Assembly (NCBI GenBank): GCA_964632995.1
Contig: CAZWDL010000029.1
Coordinates: 1 to 64,000, forward strand
Direction: 5' to 3'
Source of the DNA: CAZWDL01 sp964632995
GTDB lineage: Bacteria; Bacteroidota; Bacteroidia; Chitinophagales; Saprospiraceae
Length of the DNA: 64,000 nucleotides
The notes under the pieces are model-generated. The model was not told the origin of the DNA, made no database searches, and worked only from the letters and a program-made list of their open reading frames with translations. Shown one piece after another: positions 43,095 through 52,291 of the stretch (its first letter is position 1; the number at the start of each line of letters is the position of its first letter). Both the position numbers and the translations under genes were made by a program.

Positions 43095-44549
43095 TTACCG
43101 GACTTTCAGCTGTATTCCACTGCGGATGTAGTTGCTGTTCAGCTGGTTGAGGGCTTTAATCCGGTCGACGCTAGTGCCGTGTATTTGGGCGATGCGCCAG
43201 AGCGTGTCACCCCGTTGCACCGTGTACCATTGCTGGTCACTGTCGGCTACGCTCTCTTTTGAATTTCCGAAAGGCTCCCCGGATGGCGTGGCCCCGACGC
43301 CGGAGGAGCCGGAAGCTGTTGCAGCGGGCGGCGTTTTTCCGGTAACGGGAATTTGGCTGGACGGATCGTTCGCCGTACGGTTGGTGTCTGCTTTCTCCTT
43401 TTTGGGTTTCCCGCCGTTCCATTCGATTTCCATATTGAGGGTCTCAACGTCTTCATCTTCGATGATTATTTTTTCAGGACGTTCTTCAACGGTGGGGGGG
43501 GAGGAGCTCCGCAATTCGGGCCGGAGGTCAACCGTTCCGCCGCTGAGCTTGATCTCCGCACCGGGGACTGGTTCTTGTCCTTTTTCGAGTTGATTGCGTT
43601 CGTAAAGGCGCTGAAGGTCGATAGCATATTTGTTGGAAATATCCAGCATGCTTTCCCCGGATTGAACTTTGTGCCAGGTTTTCCGGCCGCGGAATCTTTT
43701 TCGTTTGGGTTGCAGGTATACGCGAACGTCGGCCGGTATTACTTGCTGGGCAGATCGAAGGGATTCATTGTATTTCAGCACCTCGTCTACGGTGACACCA
43801 GCCAGGCCGGCGATTTCAGCGACTGATTCCCGGTTGGGGGAAACGATGTATTTCACATCGTTGTGATAGTCGGTTTTTACGCTTTCAACTTTTTCTGCCT
43901 TTGACGTAGCAGGGCTGGCCGGAGGATTGGTGCTCTCCCGGTCTCGCCGTTCCTGATTTTCCGGCTGTTCTTTTTTTCTGTCGCTGTTGGAGGCTACCAT
44001 TTCGGCGGTGGTCATATAATCGAGCTTATGCAAATCGTACTGTTCGATCAGGTTGATCAGCTTGCGATGGTAACTGTTGCTGGTAGCGTAGCCCGCCTTT
44101 TTAAGTCCTCTGGCCCAGGCCTTGTAATCCCTGGGGTCGAGATCGAAGAGGAAGCTGTAGCGGCTCTGGCGATTGGGCGTCCGCAGCAATTCGGAATGGG
44201 CGATAAAGCTTTCCTGAATAGAGCGAAAGTGGCGGAAGCAGGATTTTACACGCATACCCAGCAAATTTCTGTCGTCGTCTTTTTTCTTGTAAGTTTTACC
44301 GGTCCAGTCCCCCCCGCATTTGATACCGAAATGGTTGTTGGCTTTGCGCGCCAGTTCACTGCGGCCGGCATTACTTTCCAGCAGGGCCTGCGCCATCTTG
44401 ATACTGGCGGGGATACCGGTGCGTTCCATTTCCGAAACGGCCAGCGTTTTATTTTGCTCGATGTACTCCAGATAGGCTTCGTTTTGCGCAACGCCGAGGC
44501 TGGCGCCGAGGCTCACGATTGCGATAATATAAAATGCTTTGCTTACCAT
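43095..44549 (-). CDS. Secreted glucosaminidase with LysM repeats
   Basis: The 484-residue protein has a signal peptide (to LGVAQ), a mannosyl-glycoprotein endo-beta-N-acetylglucosaminidase domain (residues ~22-175; IPASIKMAQALLESNAGRSELA with the catalytic Glu, NNHFGIKCGGDW, YRKKDDD-like and FRHFRSIQESFIAHSELL) and three LysM modules: ~232-285 (degenerate), ~295-340 (WHKVQSGESMLDISNKYAID) and ~437-484 (WYTVQRGDTLWRIAQIHGTS). The linkers are Ser/Pro/Glu-rich. It cleaves peptidoglycan glycan strands and binds the wall with LysM, probably for growth or division. Confidence 0.9.
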   Translation of the reverse strand: MVSKAFYIIAIVSLGASLGVAQNEAYLEYIEQNKTLAVSEMERTGIPASIKMAQALLESNAGRSELARKANNHFGIKCGGDWTGKTYKKKDDDRNLLGMRVKSCFRHFRSIQESFIAHSELLRTPNRQSRYSFLFDLDPRDYKAWARGLKKAGYATSNSYHRKLINLIEQYDLHKLDYMTTAEMVASNSDRKKEQPENQERRDRESTNPPASPATSKAEKVESVKTDYHNDVKYIVSPNRESVAEIAGLAGVTVDEVLKYNESLRSAQQVIPADVRVYLQPKRKRFRGRKTWHKVQSGESMLDISNKYAIDLQRLYERNQLEKGQEPVPGAEIKLSGGTVDLRPELRSSSPPTVEERPEKIIIEDEDVETLNMEIEWNGGKPKKEKADTNRTANDPSSQIPVTGKTPPAATASGSSGVGATPSGEPFGNSKESVADSDQQWYTVQRGDTLWRIAQIHGTSVDRIKALNQLNSNYIRSGIQLKVR

Positions 44550-44803
44550 AGCCCGTCAAGTTGGGGGTGATGAAAATAATCTTTAAACTAAATCGCCGTT
44601 TGCCGGCAATACTTTTTTTGAAACGAACAGGAAAGGATTCAATATATGTGGGCATTCATTAATTATCATTTTTTAACGCTTAGGGGGAAGAAGCGTTAAG
44701 AAAAACTGAATACTCCGGACGGTGGTTCATACTTGGATGCCGGCGGGGGACAGGCGGGGTAATGCATGGCTTCGGTCAACTTTAACAACTGCTCATGGAT
44801 AGC

Positions 44804-46030
44804 TCAGGTAAGCAGCAGGAGCAGGAAGGATCCGACCGTAGCGATGAAACCCACCATGAAAATATTGTAGGAAATGGAGAGGTAGCGGTATTTTTTATCC
44901 AGTACTTTACCGAGGTGATAGAGGTCGCGGGTCATGTTGCCGTAGATGAGTTCGTCGTCGCGAAAGACAGTGTCCATGGCCTCTTCGTAATCTTCCAGGT
45001 CGAGGTGAACGAAATTACCGAAGAAGACAATATTCTTTTTGATATCCGTAGTGTTATCGTTCTCGCGATTGATTTTAGTCACTTTGGGCCGGGCGGAAAG
45101 GACGGCGAAAATCAGAGAAGCCAGGCCGGTTACCAGGAAGACGACTACGGGCAGCAGAATAACGGGTTGCGTTTCATAGATATTCTGGTAAGTGAGGATG
45201 GTGATCAGCACGGAAATCAGGATGGAATTTACGCTGATCATAATATTGGCCTTGTTGTCGGCTATACTGCTCAGGTTGATGTGGTTGCGGTAATTGGTCC
45301 GGAAGAAGGTTTGGGTAGCCCGGGTGGGATAGCGTTTTTTTTCCAGCTTATGAAAGCGCCGGGGCTTTTCGGAGTTGTTCTTTTCTTTATTCGCCAAAGA
45401 CTCGACGAGTTCCTTTTGTTCCCGCAGGAGGCTGACCAGCAGCGGTTCGTAATTGGTGCGGGCGTAGTGTGTATGCAGCTGCAGCTGAAGCAGGTACTGC
45501 ATCTGAAGTTTGGCCCATGCGGTAGCGGCGAGGCGGCGGTTTTCCATAAACTCCCATTCCAGATGCAGCAGGGGGCTGCGTTCCTTAAAATTGAGGAGAT
45601 GAGCAGTCAGCTGATGCGCATCTGAAAGGATGCGGGCTGCAGGCGTTGCGGGGGCCTGTTTTTCAGCAATGCGATGGAGGCATTGCATAACGTGACGCCG
45701 GCCTTCTTCCGGATAGCCCTCCTGCAGAAGAAAGCGCTCGGCTTCCCCCACGCTGATGCGGGCGGCCTGCTTATAATTGACCGTGTAACCGACGTATAGA
45801 AACCAGGCTGAAATTTGGGCGATCTCCGTATCTTGGTCCTCCGCCGCTTCGCCATGGGCGATTTCCAGGACGCGTTCCGCCAGCTCGCAGGTTAGCTGAT
45901 AAGTGTGAAACACTATTCGCGCATCGCCGTGCCGGTTGTACAATGCCAACACCCGGTCAGCAGCATTGCGGACAATAGCCGGCGCCGTATCCCGTTTGGG
46001 TAATCCCTCGTCAGTGTGTCTTGCCTCCAT
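44804..46030 (-). CDS. Degenerate HD domain fused to PycTM-like (DUF5706) membrane module
   Basis: The 408-residue protein has an N-terminal HD-phosphohydrolase-like region (~15-200) and a C-terminal DUF5706/PycTM-like module (~240-408). The HD fold is recognisable: VFHTYQLTCELAERVLEIA keeps the first His (His42), but where relatives read AWFHDTGYT this protein reads AWFLYVGYT (residues 75-83), so both residues of the HD pair are gone. The PycTM part begins TFFRTNYRNHINLSSIADNKANIMISVNS, with helices at ~262-281 and ~289-312 and a last one at ~388-407. PycTM is the membrane effector of Pycsar cyclic-pyrimidine anti-phage systems, but no cyclase is nearby. I chose the ATG giving MEARHTDEG over an in-frame TTG five codons earlier. 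Confidence 0.75.
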   Translation of the reverse strand: MEARHTDEGLPKRDTAPAIVRNAADRVLALYNRHGDARIVFHTYQLTCELAERVLEIAHGEAAEDQDTEIAQISAWFLYVGYTVNYKQAARISVGEAERFLLQEGYPEEGRRHVMQCLHRIAEKQAPATPAARILSDAHQLTAHLLNFKERSPLLHLEWEFMENRRLAATAWAKLQMQYLLQLQLHTHYARTNYEPLLVSLLREQKELVESLANKEKNNSEKPRRFHKLEKKRYPTRATQTFFRTNYRNHINLSSIADNKANIMISVNSILISVLITILTYQNIYETQPVILLPVVVFLVTGLASLIFAVLSARPKVTKINRENDNTTDIKKNIVFFGNFVHLDLEDYEEAMDTVFRDDELIYGNMTRDLYHLGKVLDKKYRYLSISYNIFMVGFIATVGSFLLLLLT

Positions 46031-46204
46031 GTATTTTAGGTGCAAATGAATGCAAGGAAATTGTTGAAAAACGGAGTTTTCCTAAAAAGAGATATCCGTT
46101 TTCAGGCTGTTTATAACTTGCTCAATATACAAAAATTGGTTGCTAATGCTTGCCGGCCCGGAAGAATTGTCGCTGGCAGGGCTTTTTAACTCGATTTTTC
46201 CTGC

Positions 46205-46212
46205 TATTTTTG
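46205..46212 (+). promoter_or_regulatory. Putative -7 box upstream of the 46.4-kb lipoprotein gene
   Basis: TATTTTTG fits TAnnTTTG exactly. The transcript would have a leader of about 190 bases that contains the dispersed repeat. Confidence 0.45.
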
Positions 46213-46330
46213 TAGGGCGCATATGAAGTATTCCTTCCTGTGCGTTAACCTTATTATCTCGCGACACCTACCTTATCTCTTGAATAACGGTTTTTTAACC
46301 GTAGACCTATCCTGCGCCTGGCCCAGCCCC

Positions 46331-46379
46331 CAAAATAACTGCAGAATTCTTCAAAAGAATTTCTGGGGCAGTTCGTTAG
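46331..46379 (+). repeat. Dispersed ~49-base intergenic repeat, copy 2
   Basis: It aligns without gaps to 3968-4016 (about 38 of 49 identical). In this copy CAGAATTCTT and AAGAATTTCTG can fold into a hairpin with one bulge, centred near 46,353. Confidence 0.5.
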
Positions 46380-46407
46380 GGAATCAGATTCTTCAGGAAA
46401 GAAATTA

Positions 46408-47958
46408 ATGCATAAACATATGAGAAAACACTACGCGCTTCTGCTGCCGCTCTTATTATTCCTGTCGGGCTGCCAGCAATTCAGTGAGCTGGAGGAACTC
46501 GATCAGGTGAAGTACGATGCTGAATTCGCCTTGCCCATCGCAGATGCAAGAATCAGCCTGGAAGAATTGATTGAAAACGTGGAAGAGGGAACCACGATCC
46601 TGGTGGATGAAAATGGCCAGATCCGCTTCTCATACAGTGGGGAGGTGATCAGCCAAACCAGCCAGGAACTCTTCGGCGATATCAATGAATCGCTGCCGCC
46701 GGTTATTCCGGTGACCAGTGGGCGCATGCCGCTGCCTTTCTCCAGTCCCGATGGCATCCGGATCGACCGCGTGAACCTACAGGAAGGGAAGCTCATCTAT
46801 TACTTTGAAAACAGGCACCCGGATAAGGTGTCGGTCAATATTAGGCTGCCCCAGGTGAGCCGGAACGGTCAACCCCTTCAGTTCAGTCACTCTTTGCCGG
46901 GATATAATGGTTCGGGAACGCCTCCGCGATTTACAAATATCCTTTTTCCCGCTTCCTTGAAAGACTACATGATCATTGCTGAGAACGACTCCATATTTAT
47001 TGAGTACGATGCGATCCGTTCGGATGGAGCGCCCGATACGCTTTCCAGCTTTGTTCTGCGAATACAGGATCTGTCTTTTGGCTACGCAGAAGGTTATCTG
47101 GGTAGCCAGGTTTACCAAGGAGACCGGGATACGCTTGAAATCGACTTCTTTGACAATTGGGTGCGCGGCGATATCTATTTTGAGAACCCCCGGGTCTCCT
47201 TTGATATCGAAAACTCCTTCGGTATTCCGACCCGCTCCGTCGTCAATCTGTTTAATGTCATTACGGTGCGGGGGGAAGTCCTTCCCCTGGAAGGAGATTT
47301 GGTCACCAATGGCATTGACTTTCCCTATCCCGGAATAAATGAGGTAGGAGTCATCGAACGCAAGACCTATCATTTCACCAAGGAAAATTCCAATATCGAC
47401 CGTATTCTGGGCGCCGGGCCGGTCGCCATCGACTATGACGTTGATGCTCATACTAATCCGGACGGCAATACTAACATCCTGGGCTTTATTACCGACAGCA
47501 GTTACTATCGCGTTCGCATGGAGGTGGAATTGCCCCTCTACGGCAGCGCGGATAACTTTATCGCTCAGGATACTTTTGAAATTGACTTTACTTCTTACGA
47601 AGATATCTCCGATGCAGAATTTAAGATCGTTGCCGATAACGGCCTCCCACTGGCAGTAGACATTCAGGCCTATTTTCTAACCGGGGAGGGTGAGGTGGTG
47701 GATTCCCTGCTCGACGAGCGACAACAGATTGTGGCCCCGGCTCCGGTTGACGAACAGGGGATGGTGACCGAACCGGTACGTAAAATCACCTTCGCCCCTT
47801 TTGTAGGGGAACGCTTCGATAATATTCGACAGGCCACGCACTTACTGCTAAGCGCCGCCTTTTCTACTACTCAGAATGGGGAGATTTCCGTGCGTCCATT
47901 GGCCGAACAGGCCGTGCGTATTCGCATCGGGACGAAGCTTGGCGTGAAAAGAGAGTGA
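46408..47958 (+). CDS. Large Bacteroidota lipoprotein of unrecognised family
   Basis: The 516-residue product has a signal peptide with lipobox FLSGC (Cys22). The rest looks like repeated beta-domains with the rhythm of surface proteins (ILVDENGQIRFSYSGEV, SVNIRLPQVSRNGQPL, VEIDFTSYEDISDAEFKIVAD-type strands), with no enzyme motif. It is followed after ~190 bases by a DUF5723 outer-membrane protein in the same direction; such pairs suggest a common envelope role. Two ATG codons near the start (46,408 and 46,420) are possible. Confidence 0.75.
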   Translation: MHKHMRKHYALLLPLLLFLSGCQQFSELEELDQVKYDAEFALPIADARISLEELIENVEEGTTILVDENGQIRFSYSGEVISQTSQELFGDINESLPPVIPVTSGRMPLPFSSPDGIRIDRVNLQEGKLIYYFENRHPDKVSVNIRLPQVSRNGQPLQFSHSLPGYNGSGTPPRFTNILFPASLKDYMIIAENDSIFIEYDAIRSDGAPDTLSSFVLRIQDLSFGYAEGYLGSQVYQGDRDTLEIDFFDNWVRGDIYFENPRVSFDIENSFGIPTRSVVNLFNVITVRGEVLPLEGDLVTNGIDFPYPGINEVGVIERKTYHFTKENSNIDRILGAGPVAIDYDVDAHTNPDGNTNILGFITDSSYYRVRMEVELPLYGSADNFIAQDTFEIDFTSYEDISDAEFKIVADNGLPLAVDIQAYFLTGEGEVVDSLLDERQQIVAPAPVDEQGMVTEPVRKITFAPFVGERFDNIRQATHLLLSAAFSTTQNGEISVRPLAEQAVRIRIGTKLGVKRE

Positions 47959-48148
47959 GAGGTCGGATCACGAAAGCCGGAATCCAGCGTAAAGTCTGGA
48001 TTTTTCCGACTGCGCACTTTTCTCCGGATCATCACCTAAAGAGACAGATAGCACTAATTTTAGACAACTTCAGTACTTTATGTGAGAAACTGCTGACGCT
48101 CTCGCGATAAATAACCGATCTATCTCGAATTGATCTAATCCCAAAATA

Positions 48149-49513
48149 ATGAAGTATTATTTTATGCTATTGGCCCTGGCCCTTTCGCTCAGCACCTGGG
48201 CGCAGGAAGAACTGGGCACTCATTTTCTGCGCGGTACCTGGCAGGCGCAGCATACCAATCCGGCCCTGGTGCCGGAAGGCCGGTTCTTCCTCAAGCTGCC
48301 GGGGATTTATAACAACATTCAAATATCCAGTGTCACCTATAACGACCTAATCGTGGAAGAGGATGGAAGAACGGTCCTAGATATTGACCGGGCTATCGCC
48401 AGGCTGGACGAGCAGAACCTGATCCGTGAGCAGTTGCAGATCGTCACTCTGGGGCTGGGCGCCAGTTTTGGAAAGCTGAACCTGAACCTTCAGCACAGCC
48501 TGCGCTATAACGCCTTCATGGACTATCCGAGAACCCTGCCGCAACTGATCTGGCAGGGCAATGCCCAGTTTATCGGTCAGCAGGTAGATGCCAGTACGGA
48601 TACTCATTTGTTCGGCTACCACGAACTGGCCCTGGGCGCGGCGCTGGACATCGGAGAGCACCTGACAATCGGAGGCCGCTTTAAGTTCCTTAGTGGCATC
48701 GCCGATGCTTCTACCGAGCGCAATCGGTTGTTGCTTACGACCGACACCCTTAGCTACGCTTTGGAACTCGACACTGACCTGCTGGTTAACTCCAGTGGCA
48801 CGGTCAGCTACGAGAACTTTCGAGAACTGGGTGTCAATTTTGACTTTGGCCGCTTCGACCTGGAACGGATCGGCAGCGGTAATAACGGATATGCTTTCGA
48901 TTTGGGGATGCAACTCAGGCTGGGCAAGTTCGACCTGGCCGCCAGCGTGCTCGATATCGGACGTATCCGCTGGGACGAGGATGTGAGCAATTATACTCTG
49001 GAAGGGATTAAAACCTTCGAAGGACTGGATATTTCCGAGGGCCTGCTTTCTGACAGCACTTCCTTCGGTTCCGTGATTGATAGCCTGGAAAACGCTTTTG
49101 ACGTTGTGGAAACGAATGATGCCTTTAAGGTCAGGCTGGGGTCCCAGCTCTATGTCAGCGCCAGCTTCCAATTAAATGAAGCCTGGCGATTGGGAGCGCT
49201 GTTTTACACCGAAAACTATCGCGGGCGAAGCTTTCCGGCCGCAGCGATGGGCGCCAACGCTCAGGTGCTGCCCTTCCTCAACCTGGGCGCCACCTACGCC
49301 TGGCGCAGCGAATCCTTCGATAACCTGGGACTCAACGCCGTCCTTCGGGCCGGCCCCCTGCAATTCGTTGTCGCTACCGATAACATTCTGTCTGCTCTCC
49401 AACTCAAGGACAGCCATAGCGCCAACCTGCGCGTGGGGCTCAACCTGGTCTTCGCCCGTAAAACTCAAGAAGCAGAAAACATAGGTCCCGGGAACTTTCT
49501 CCCGGCGCACTAA
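48149..49513 (+). CDS. DUF5723 outer-membrane protein
   Basis: The 454-residue protein has a signal peptide (to LSTWAQ), then GTWQAQHTNPALVPEGRFFLKLPG, which matches the start of DUF5723 proteins (R-x-QxxNPA-type motif). The body alternates strands of a large beta-barrel (LGLGASFGKLNLNLQH, HELALGAALDIGEHLTIGGRFK, FDLGMQLRLGKFDLAASVLDIG, LRVGLNLVFARK). It is probably a FadL/OmpP1-like or PorV-like barrel in the outer membrane. The function is unknown. Confidence 0.82.
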   Translation: MKYYFMLLALALSLSTWAQEELGTHFLRGTWQAQHTNPALVPEGRFFLKLPGIYNNIQISSVTYNDLIVEEDGRTVLDIDRAIARLDEQNLIREQLQIVTLGLGASFGKLNLNLQHSLRYNAFMDYPRTLPQLIWQGNAQFIGQQVDASTDTHLFGYHELALGAALDIGEHLTIGGRFKFLSGIADASTERNRLLLTTDTLSYALELDTDLLVNSSGTVSYENFRELGVNFDFGRFDLERIGSGNNGYAFDLGMQLRLGKFDLAASVLDIGRIRWDEDVSNYTLEGIKTFEGLDISEGLLSDSTSFGSVIDSLENAFDVVETNDAFKVRLGSQLYVSASFQLNEAWRLGALFYTENYRGRSFPAAAMGANAQVLPFLNLGATYAWRSESFDNLGLNAVLRAGPLQFVVATDNILSALQLKDSHSANLRVGLNLVFARKTQEAENIGPGNFLPAH

Positions 49514-49672
49514 GAGCATAGTTGATAGTCGGCCCCATCCACCCTTCAGGCGGTCGGGTGAAAGGTGGCAGTAGGCCGGGCTAGGCTAAGCAAATCAGCA
49601 GCCCGGCGAACCTCCATCAGCGGCGAACTGCGCATGGCGAAAAGCGACCTGGCACCCAGTACCCATCCGTCT

Positions 49673-50050
49673 TCATACCAACCGGTTCGCCTGGCTCTGC
49701 AAGCGCTCAGTGAGCAGGTTGGTGATGCGTCTGCGGATTTCGCCCTCGTCTTGCCGGTAGCCTTCCCATTCCTGGAGGGTGAATTGGCCGATGACCGCAC
49801 CCAGCAGCATGCCGCGCAGGCGGTTGTCCTTGCTCAGGCTGTGAGCGATCCAGGCATCCCGCTTTTCTTTCGGCATCCCGTTCATTTTAACTTTCCGCTT
49901 TTTCATGAAGTGCCGGAAAATGGCGATCAGTAGCTCGTTCTGCATTTTCAGGATTGGACGAAGAACTTCGTTTTGGAACTTTTCGTGGCTGCTGATCGGT
50001 TCTCTCTCTGTAGCAATAGCCGGCCGGATGGCTTTTCTCTGGTCTTCCAT
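49673..50050 (-). CDS. Conserved hypothetical small cytoplasmic protein
   Basis: The 125-residue protein starts MEDQRKAIRPAIATEREPIS and is mostly helical (FQNEVLRPILKMQNELLIAIFRHFMKKRK, RLRGMLLGAVIGQFTLQEW, EGEIRRRITNLLTERL-type end). It has no signal, membrane segment or catalytic motif; I do not recognise the family with certainty. An upstream in-frame start would add 29 residues that cross the leader region, so the inner ATG is used. A hairpin terminator and a small reading frame lie about 90-150 bases upstream, possibly an attenuator. Confidence 0.65.
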   Translation of the reverse strand: MEDQRKAIRPAIATEREPISSHEKFQNEVLRPILKMQNELLIAIFRHFMKKRKVKMNGMPKEKRDAWIAHSLSKDNRLRGMLLGAVIGQFTLQEWEGYRQDEGEIRRRITNLLTERLQSQANRLV

Positions 50051-50142
50051 GATACTGGTTGTATGGGTGAGCAATGTTGATTTTTCCGGTTTGTTCTCGA
50101 ACAGTAGTTGTAAGGATACCGGTAAACCCAGAATCAAAAAAA

Positions 50143-50174
50143 CCGCAGAAGAGCTAATGATTAGACTCCTGCGG
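50143..50174 (-). terminator. Strong hairpin with T-run on the minus strand
   Basis: CCGCAG/CTGCGG, GAG/CTC and CTAAT/ATTAG form a long stem with two small bulges; on the minus strand it is followed by a run of seven T. It stands upstream of the hypothetical gene at 49,673-50,050, a position expected for an attenuator. It could also simply end a transcript from the right. Confidence 0.7.
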
Positions 50175-50201
50175 CTTTTCTCGACGGTTCATAGGTTTCA
50201 T
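50154..50201 (-). CDS. Possible 15-codon leader peptide
   Basis: ATG at 50,201 opens a frame MKPMNRREKPQESNH that stops inside the stem of the terminator-like hairpin. Ending within the hairpin is the geometry of a leader peptide in attenuation, but no codon is strongly repeated and no ribosome binding site is clear. It may be chance. Confidence 0.2.
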   Translation of the reverse strand: MKPMNRREKPQESNH

Positions 50202-50365
50202 AGTTTGCTATAAATGTAAGTCCCTTTTCGGGAAGGGACAAGGGGCAATAAGGAATTTATCCCCGGTTTTTTGTTGTGGAAGTTAATTTTTTTGTTGTAA
50301 ATTCGCGCTCGCATTAAAATAATTTCGCCACTGCTTAAGGCTTTGGCGGCGAAGTGCGGTCATAT

Positions 50366-50439
50366 GGCGTGGTAGCTCAGCTGGTTAGAGCGTCGGATTC
50401 ATAATCCGGAGGTCGAGAGTTCAAGTCTCTCCCACGCTA
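50366..50439 (+). tRNA. tRNA-Met (CAT), elongator type
   Basis: A full cloverleaf of 74 bases is readable: acceptor GGCGTGG/CCACGCT (first pair G-U), D-arm GCTC/GAGC with loop AGCTGGTTA, anticodon arm TCGGA-TTCATAA-TCCGG with anticodon CAT (50,400-50,402), variable AGGTC, and T-arm GAGAG-TTCAAGT-CTCTC. The discriminator is A and CCA is not encoded. The paired acceptor end and the stem lacking three G-C pairs argue against initiator tRNA; tRNA-Ile2 with lysidine is the alternative. Confidence 0.9.
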
Positions 50440-50442
50440 CAA

Positions 50443-50480
50443 AAAAAAAGACCTGTCTATTGTTCGGCAGGTCTTTTTTT
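50443..50480 (+). terminator. Terminator of the tRNA gene
   Basis: AAAAAAAGACCTG pairs with CAGGTCTTTTTTT across a 12-base loop and ends in seven T, right after the tRNA. Confidence 0.9.
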
Positions 50481-50717
50481 GCGGTTGTCTCTTCTTTTCC
50501 AACACAGCAAGCGCCTTATCATGCCTTTTGATAAAAGAATGCCATCAGCAAAGGATGACTGAAGGCTTATGACAACTGGCAGCATGTGATTTTGCCAGAA
50601 GAAAAGGTTTTCCGATAGAATTCGCACTCCAACTAGGAAAAAGCAAGTTTTACTTTTTGTCATTGCAATGATCTGTGTACATTGGATCGTGAATTTCAAA
50701 GCGTAAAAAACGTCGTC

Positions 50718-51911
50718 ATGTCATTAATGAATCACCCTTTCACCTTGCTTGTGTTGCTGTTTCCGGCCTTTTTTTCATGCGCTTCCGAAGCCGAAGAGCG
50801 TCAGCCCATCACCATCATGGCCTACTACGTTCCCGAGAAAGACTACCGGCCGGATGAGCTGCCGCTGGATCAACTGACCCACATCATCTTTTCCTTCACT
50901 AATGTCATCGACGGGGAAATGCAATTCAGGAACGAGGCCAACGGCGAGAAACTGCGGCAGTTGGTGGCGCAGAGGGAACGGCACCCTCAGCTGAAGGTGA
51001 TGATCGCCTGCGGCGGCTGGGGCGCCGGCGGCTTTTCAGATATGGCGCATACGGCCGAAAACCGGCAGAAGTTTGTAAAAAGTACAGTCGAATTCATCGA
51101 CGAATATCAGCTGGACGGGCTGGACATCGACTGGGAATACCCGGGTATTCCGGCAGCCGGCGCCAAGGCCCGGGAGGAGGACAAACAAAATTTCACCCTG
51201 CTGATGAAAGAACTGCGCGAGGAGTTGAATACCCTGGAAAGACCGCAGACCCTCACCTTCGCTTCCGCCGGATGGGAACGCTACTACGACAATATTGAGC
51301 TGCTGCAGGTCATGAAATACGTGGACTACATGAATATCATGACCTACGATCAGGTGACGAACACTTCTCCATACACCGGTCATCATACCCCCCTCGGCTT
51401 GATCACGGAAGAGGATTTACAAGACTACCCTGTCGTGGAATACATCGAGCAGCAAAAGAAAGTGATGGCCGAACGCGGCTTCAATTGGGAACCCCGCTCC
51501 GCGGAAAAAATTGTCGCTTTCTGTATTGAGCAGGGAGTAAAGCCGGAACAGCTTGTCATCGGCGCCGCTTTCTACGGCCGCGCCTGGAAAGGGGTGCCGC
51601 CTCAGGAACACGGCCTGTACCAGCCCAACTCGGGCGTTCACATCGGCTGGAGCGCCTACCAACAGATCCGACGTGAATTCGAAAGCAAAAACGGCTTCCA
51701 ACGCCACTGGGACACCGTCGCTAAAGCCCCTTATTTGTACAACCCTACCGATAGCATCTTCATTTCCTACGACGACACCGCATCGGTAAAATTAAAAGCC
51801 CGCTATGCTCGGGAAAAGAACCTGGGCGGCATCATGTTTTGGGAGCTGGGGAACGATACCAAAGAGGACAATAGCCTGCTGGATGCCATTTACGAGGCGG
51901 CACAAGAATAG
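50718..51911 (+). CDS. GH18 chitinase-type lipoprotein
   Basis: The product (397 residues from this ATG) has a leader with lipobox FFSC (Cys21), so it is probably surface-bound. It holds a GH18 TIM barrel: KVMIACGGWGAGGF (the SxGG-type strand), the catalytic DGLDIDWEYPG (Asp136, Asp138 and the acid Glu140), YMNIMTYDQ and a C-terminal GGIMFWELGND strand. It cleaves beta-1,4-linked GlcNAc polymers by substrate-assisted catalysis; chitin is the likely target. A longer in-frame start 12 codons upstream would disturb the signal peptide. Confidence 0.92.
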   Translation: MSLMNHPFTLLVLLFPAFFSCASEAEERQPITIMAYYVPEKDYRPDELPLDQLTHIIFSFTNVIDGEMQFRNEANGEKLRQLVAQRERHPQLKVMIACGGWGAGGFSDMAHTAENRQKFVKSTVEFIDEYQLDGLDIDWEYPGIPAAGAKAREEDKQNFTLLMKELREELNTLERPQTLTFASAGWERYYDNIELLQVMKYVDYMNIMTYDQVTNTSPYTGHHTPLGLITEEDLQDYPVVEYIEQQKKVMAERGFNWEPRSAEKIVAFCIEQGVKPEQLVIGAAFYGRAWKGVPPQEHGLYQPNSGVHIGWSAYQQIRREFESKNGFQRHWDTVAKAPYLYNPTDSIFISYDDTASVKLKARYAREKNLGGIMFWELGNDTKEDNSLLDAIYEAAQE

Positions 51912-52242
51912 TAACCAATTTGACTTCGTAACAGACCACCGCGTGTAATAATTCAACTTGCTTCAATCACTCGAATCGTTTCTGAGGGAGCAAATGAATA
52001 ATAACCTGGTCATCAAGTCATTAAACAACATGGTTGCATGGCTTTCCCTTGCATCGGAACAAATTTCTAACTAATTTGAGTGGCCTGAATGGGCTATTAG
52101 CTTTAAGCTGTCTACTACTAAGATAAAACCGGGATGATAATCCAGTTCGCAACATCCTCCCACCTCACGTTGCGTCACTGATCGGATCCGGCTGTATTCA
52201 CTTTGACCAGGTTGTCAGAGAACCTTGAATCGAATGATTTCC

Positions 52243-52291
52243 GGATACTTAAAGTTTTCGGGGAAATTATTTTTTAATTCCTTAAGTATTC
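52243..52291. repeat. Nested inverted repeat
   Basis: GGATACTTAA pairs with TTAAGTATTC (one G-T) and encloses a second stem GGAAATTA/TAATTCC around a T-rich loop. Confidence 0.5.

Larger units (their letters stand above)
46031..46407. other. Divergent intergenic region
   Basis: It separates the HD-PycTM gene from the lipoprotein gene. It holds a TATTTTTG -7 box at 46,205, a hairpin ACGGTT-TTTT-AACCGT at 46,287-46,302 and copy 2 of the ~49-base dispersed repeat. A 61-codon frame at 46,223-46,408 begins near the promoter but has no family likeness and crosses the repeat, so it is not accepted as a gene. Confidence 0.55.

Noticed and set aside
44804..46030. Complete Pycsar system
   Set aside because: Only an effector-like module is present; no nucleotidyl cyclase gene is found within the window.
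46223..46408. 61-codon frame starting close to a -7 box and overlapping the next ATG
   Set aside because: It crosses the ~49-base dispersed repeat and a T-rich hairpin, and shows no domain; the position near the promoter is probably chance.
50457..50699. 80-codon minus-strand frame next to the tRNA terminator
   Set aside because: Its end lies in the terminator hairpin and no motif or homologous pattern is visible.
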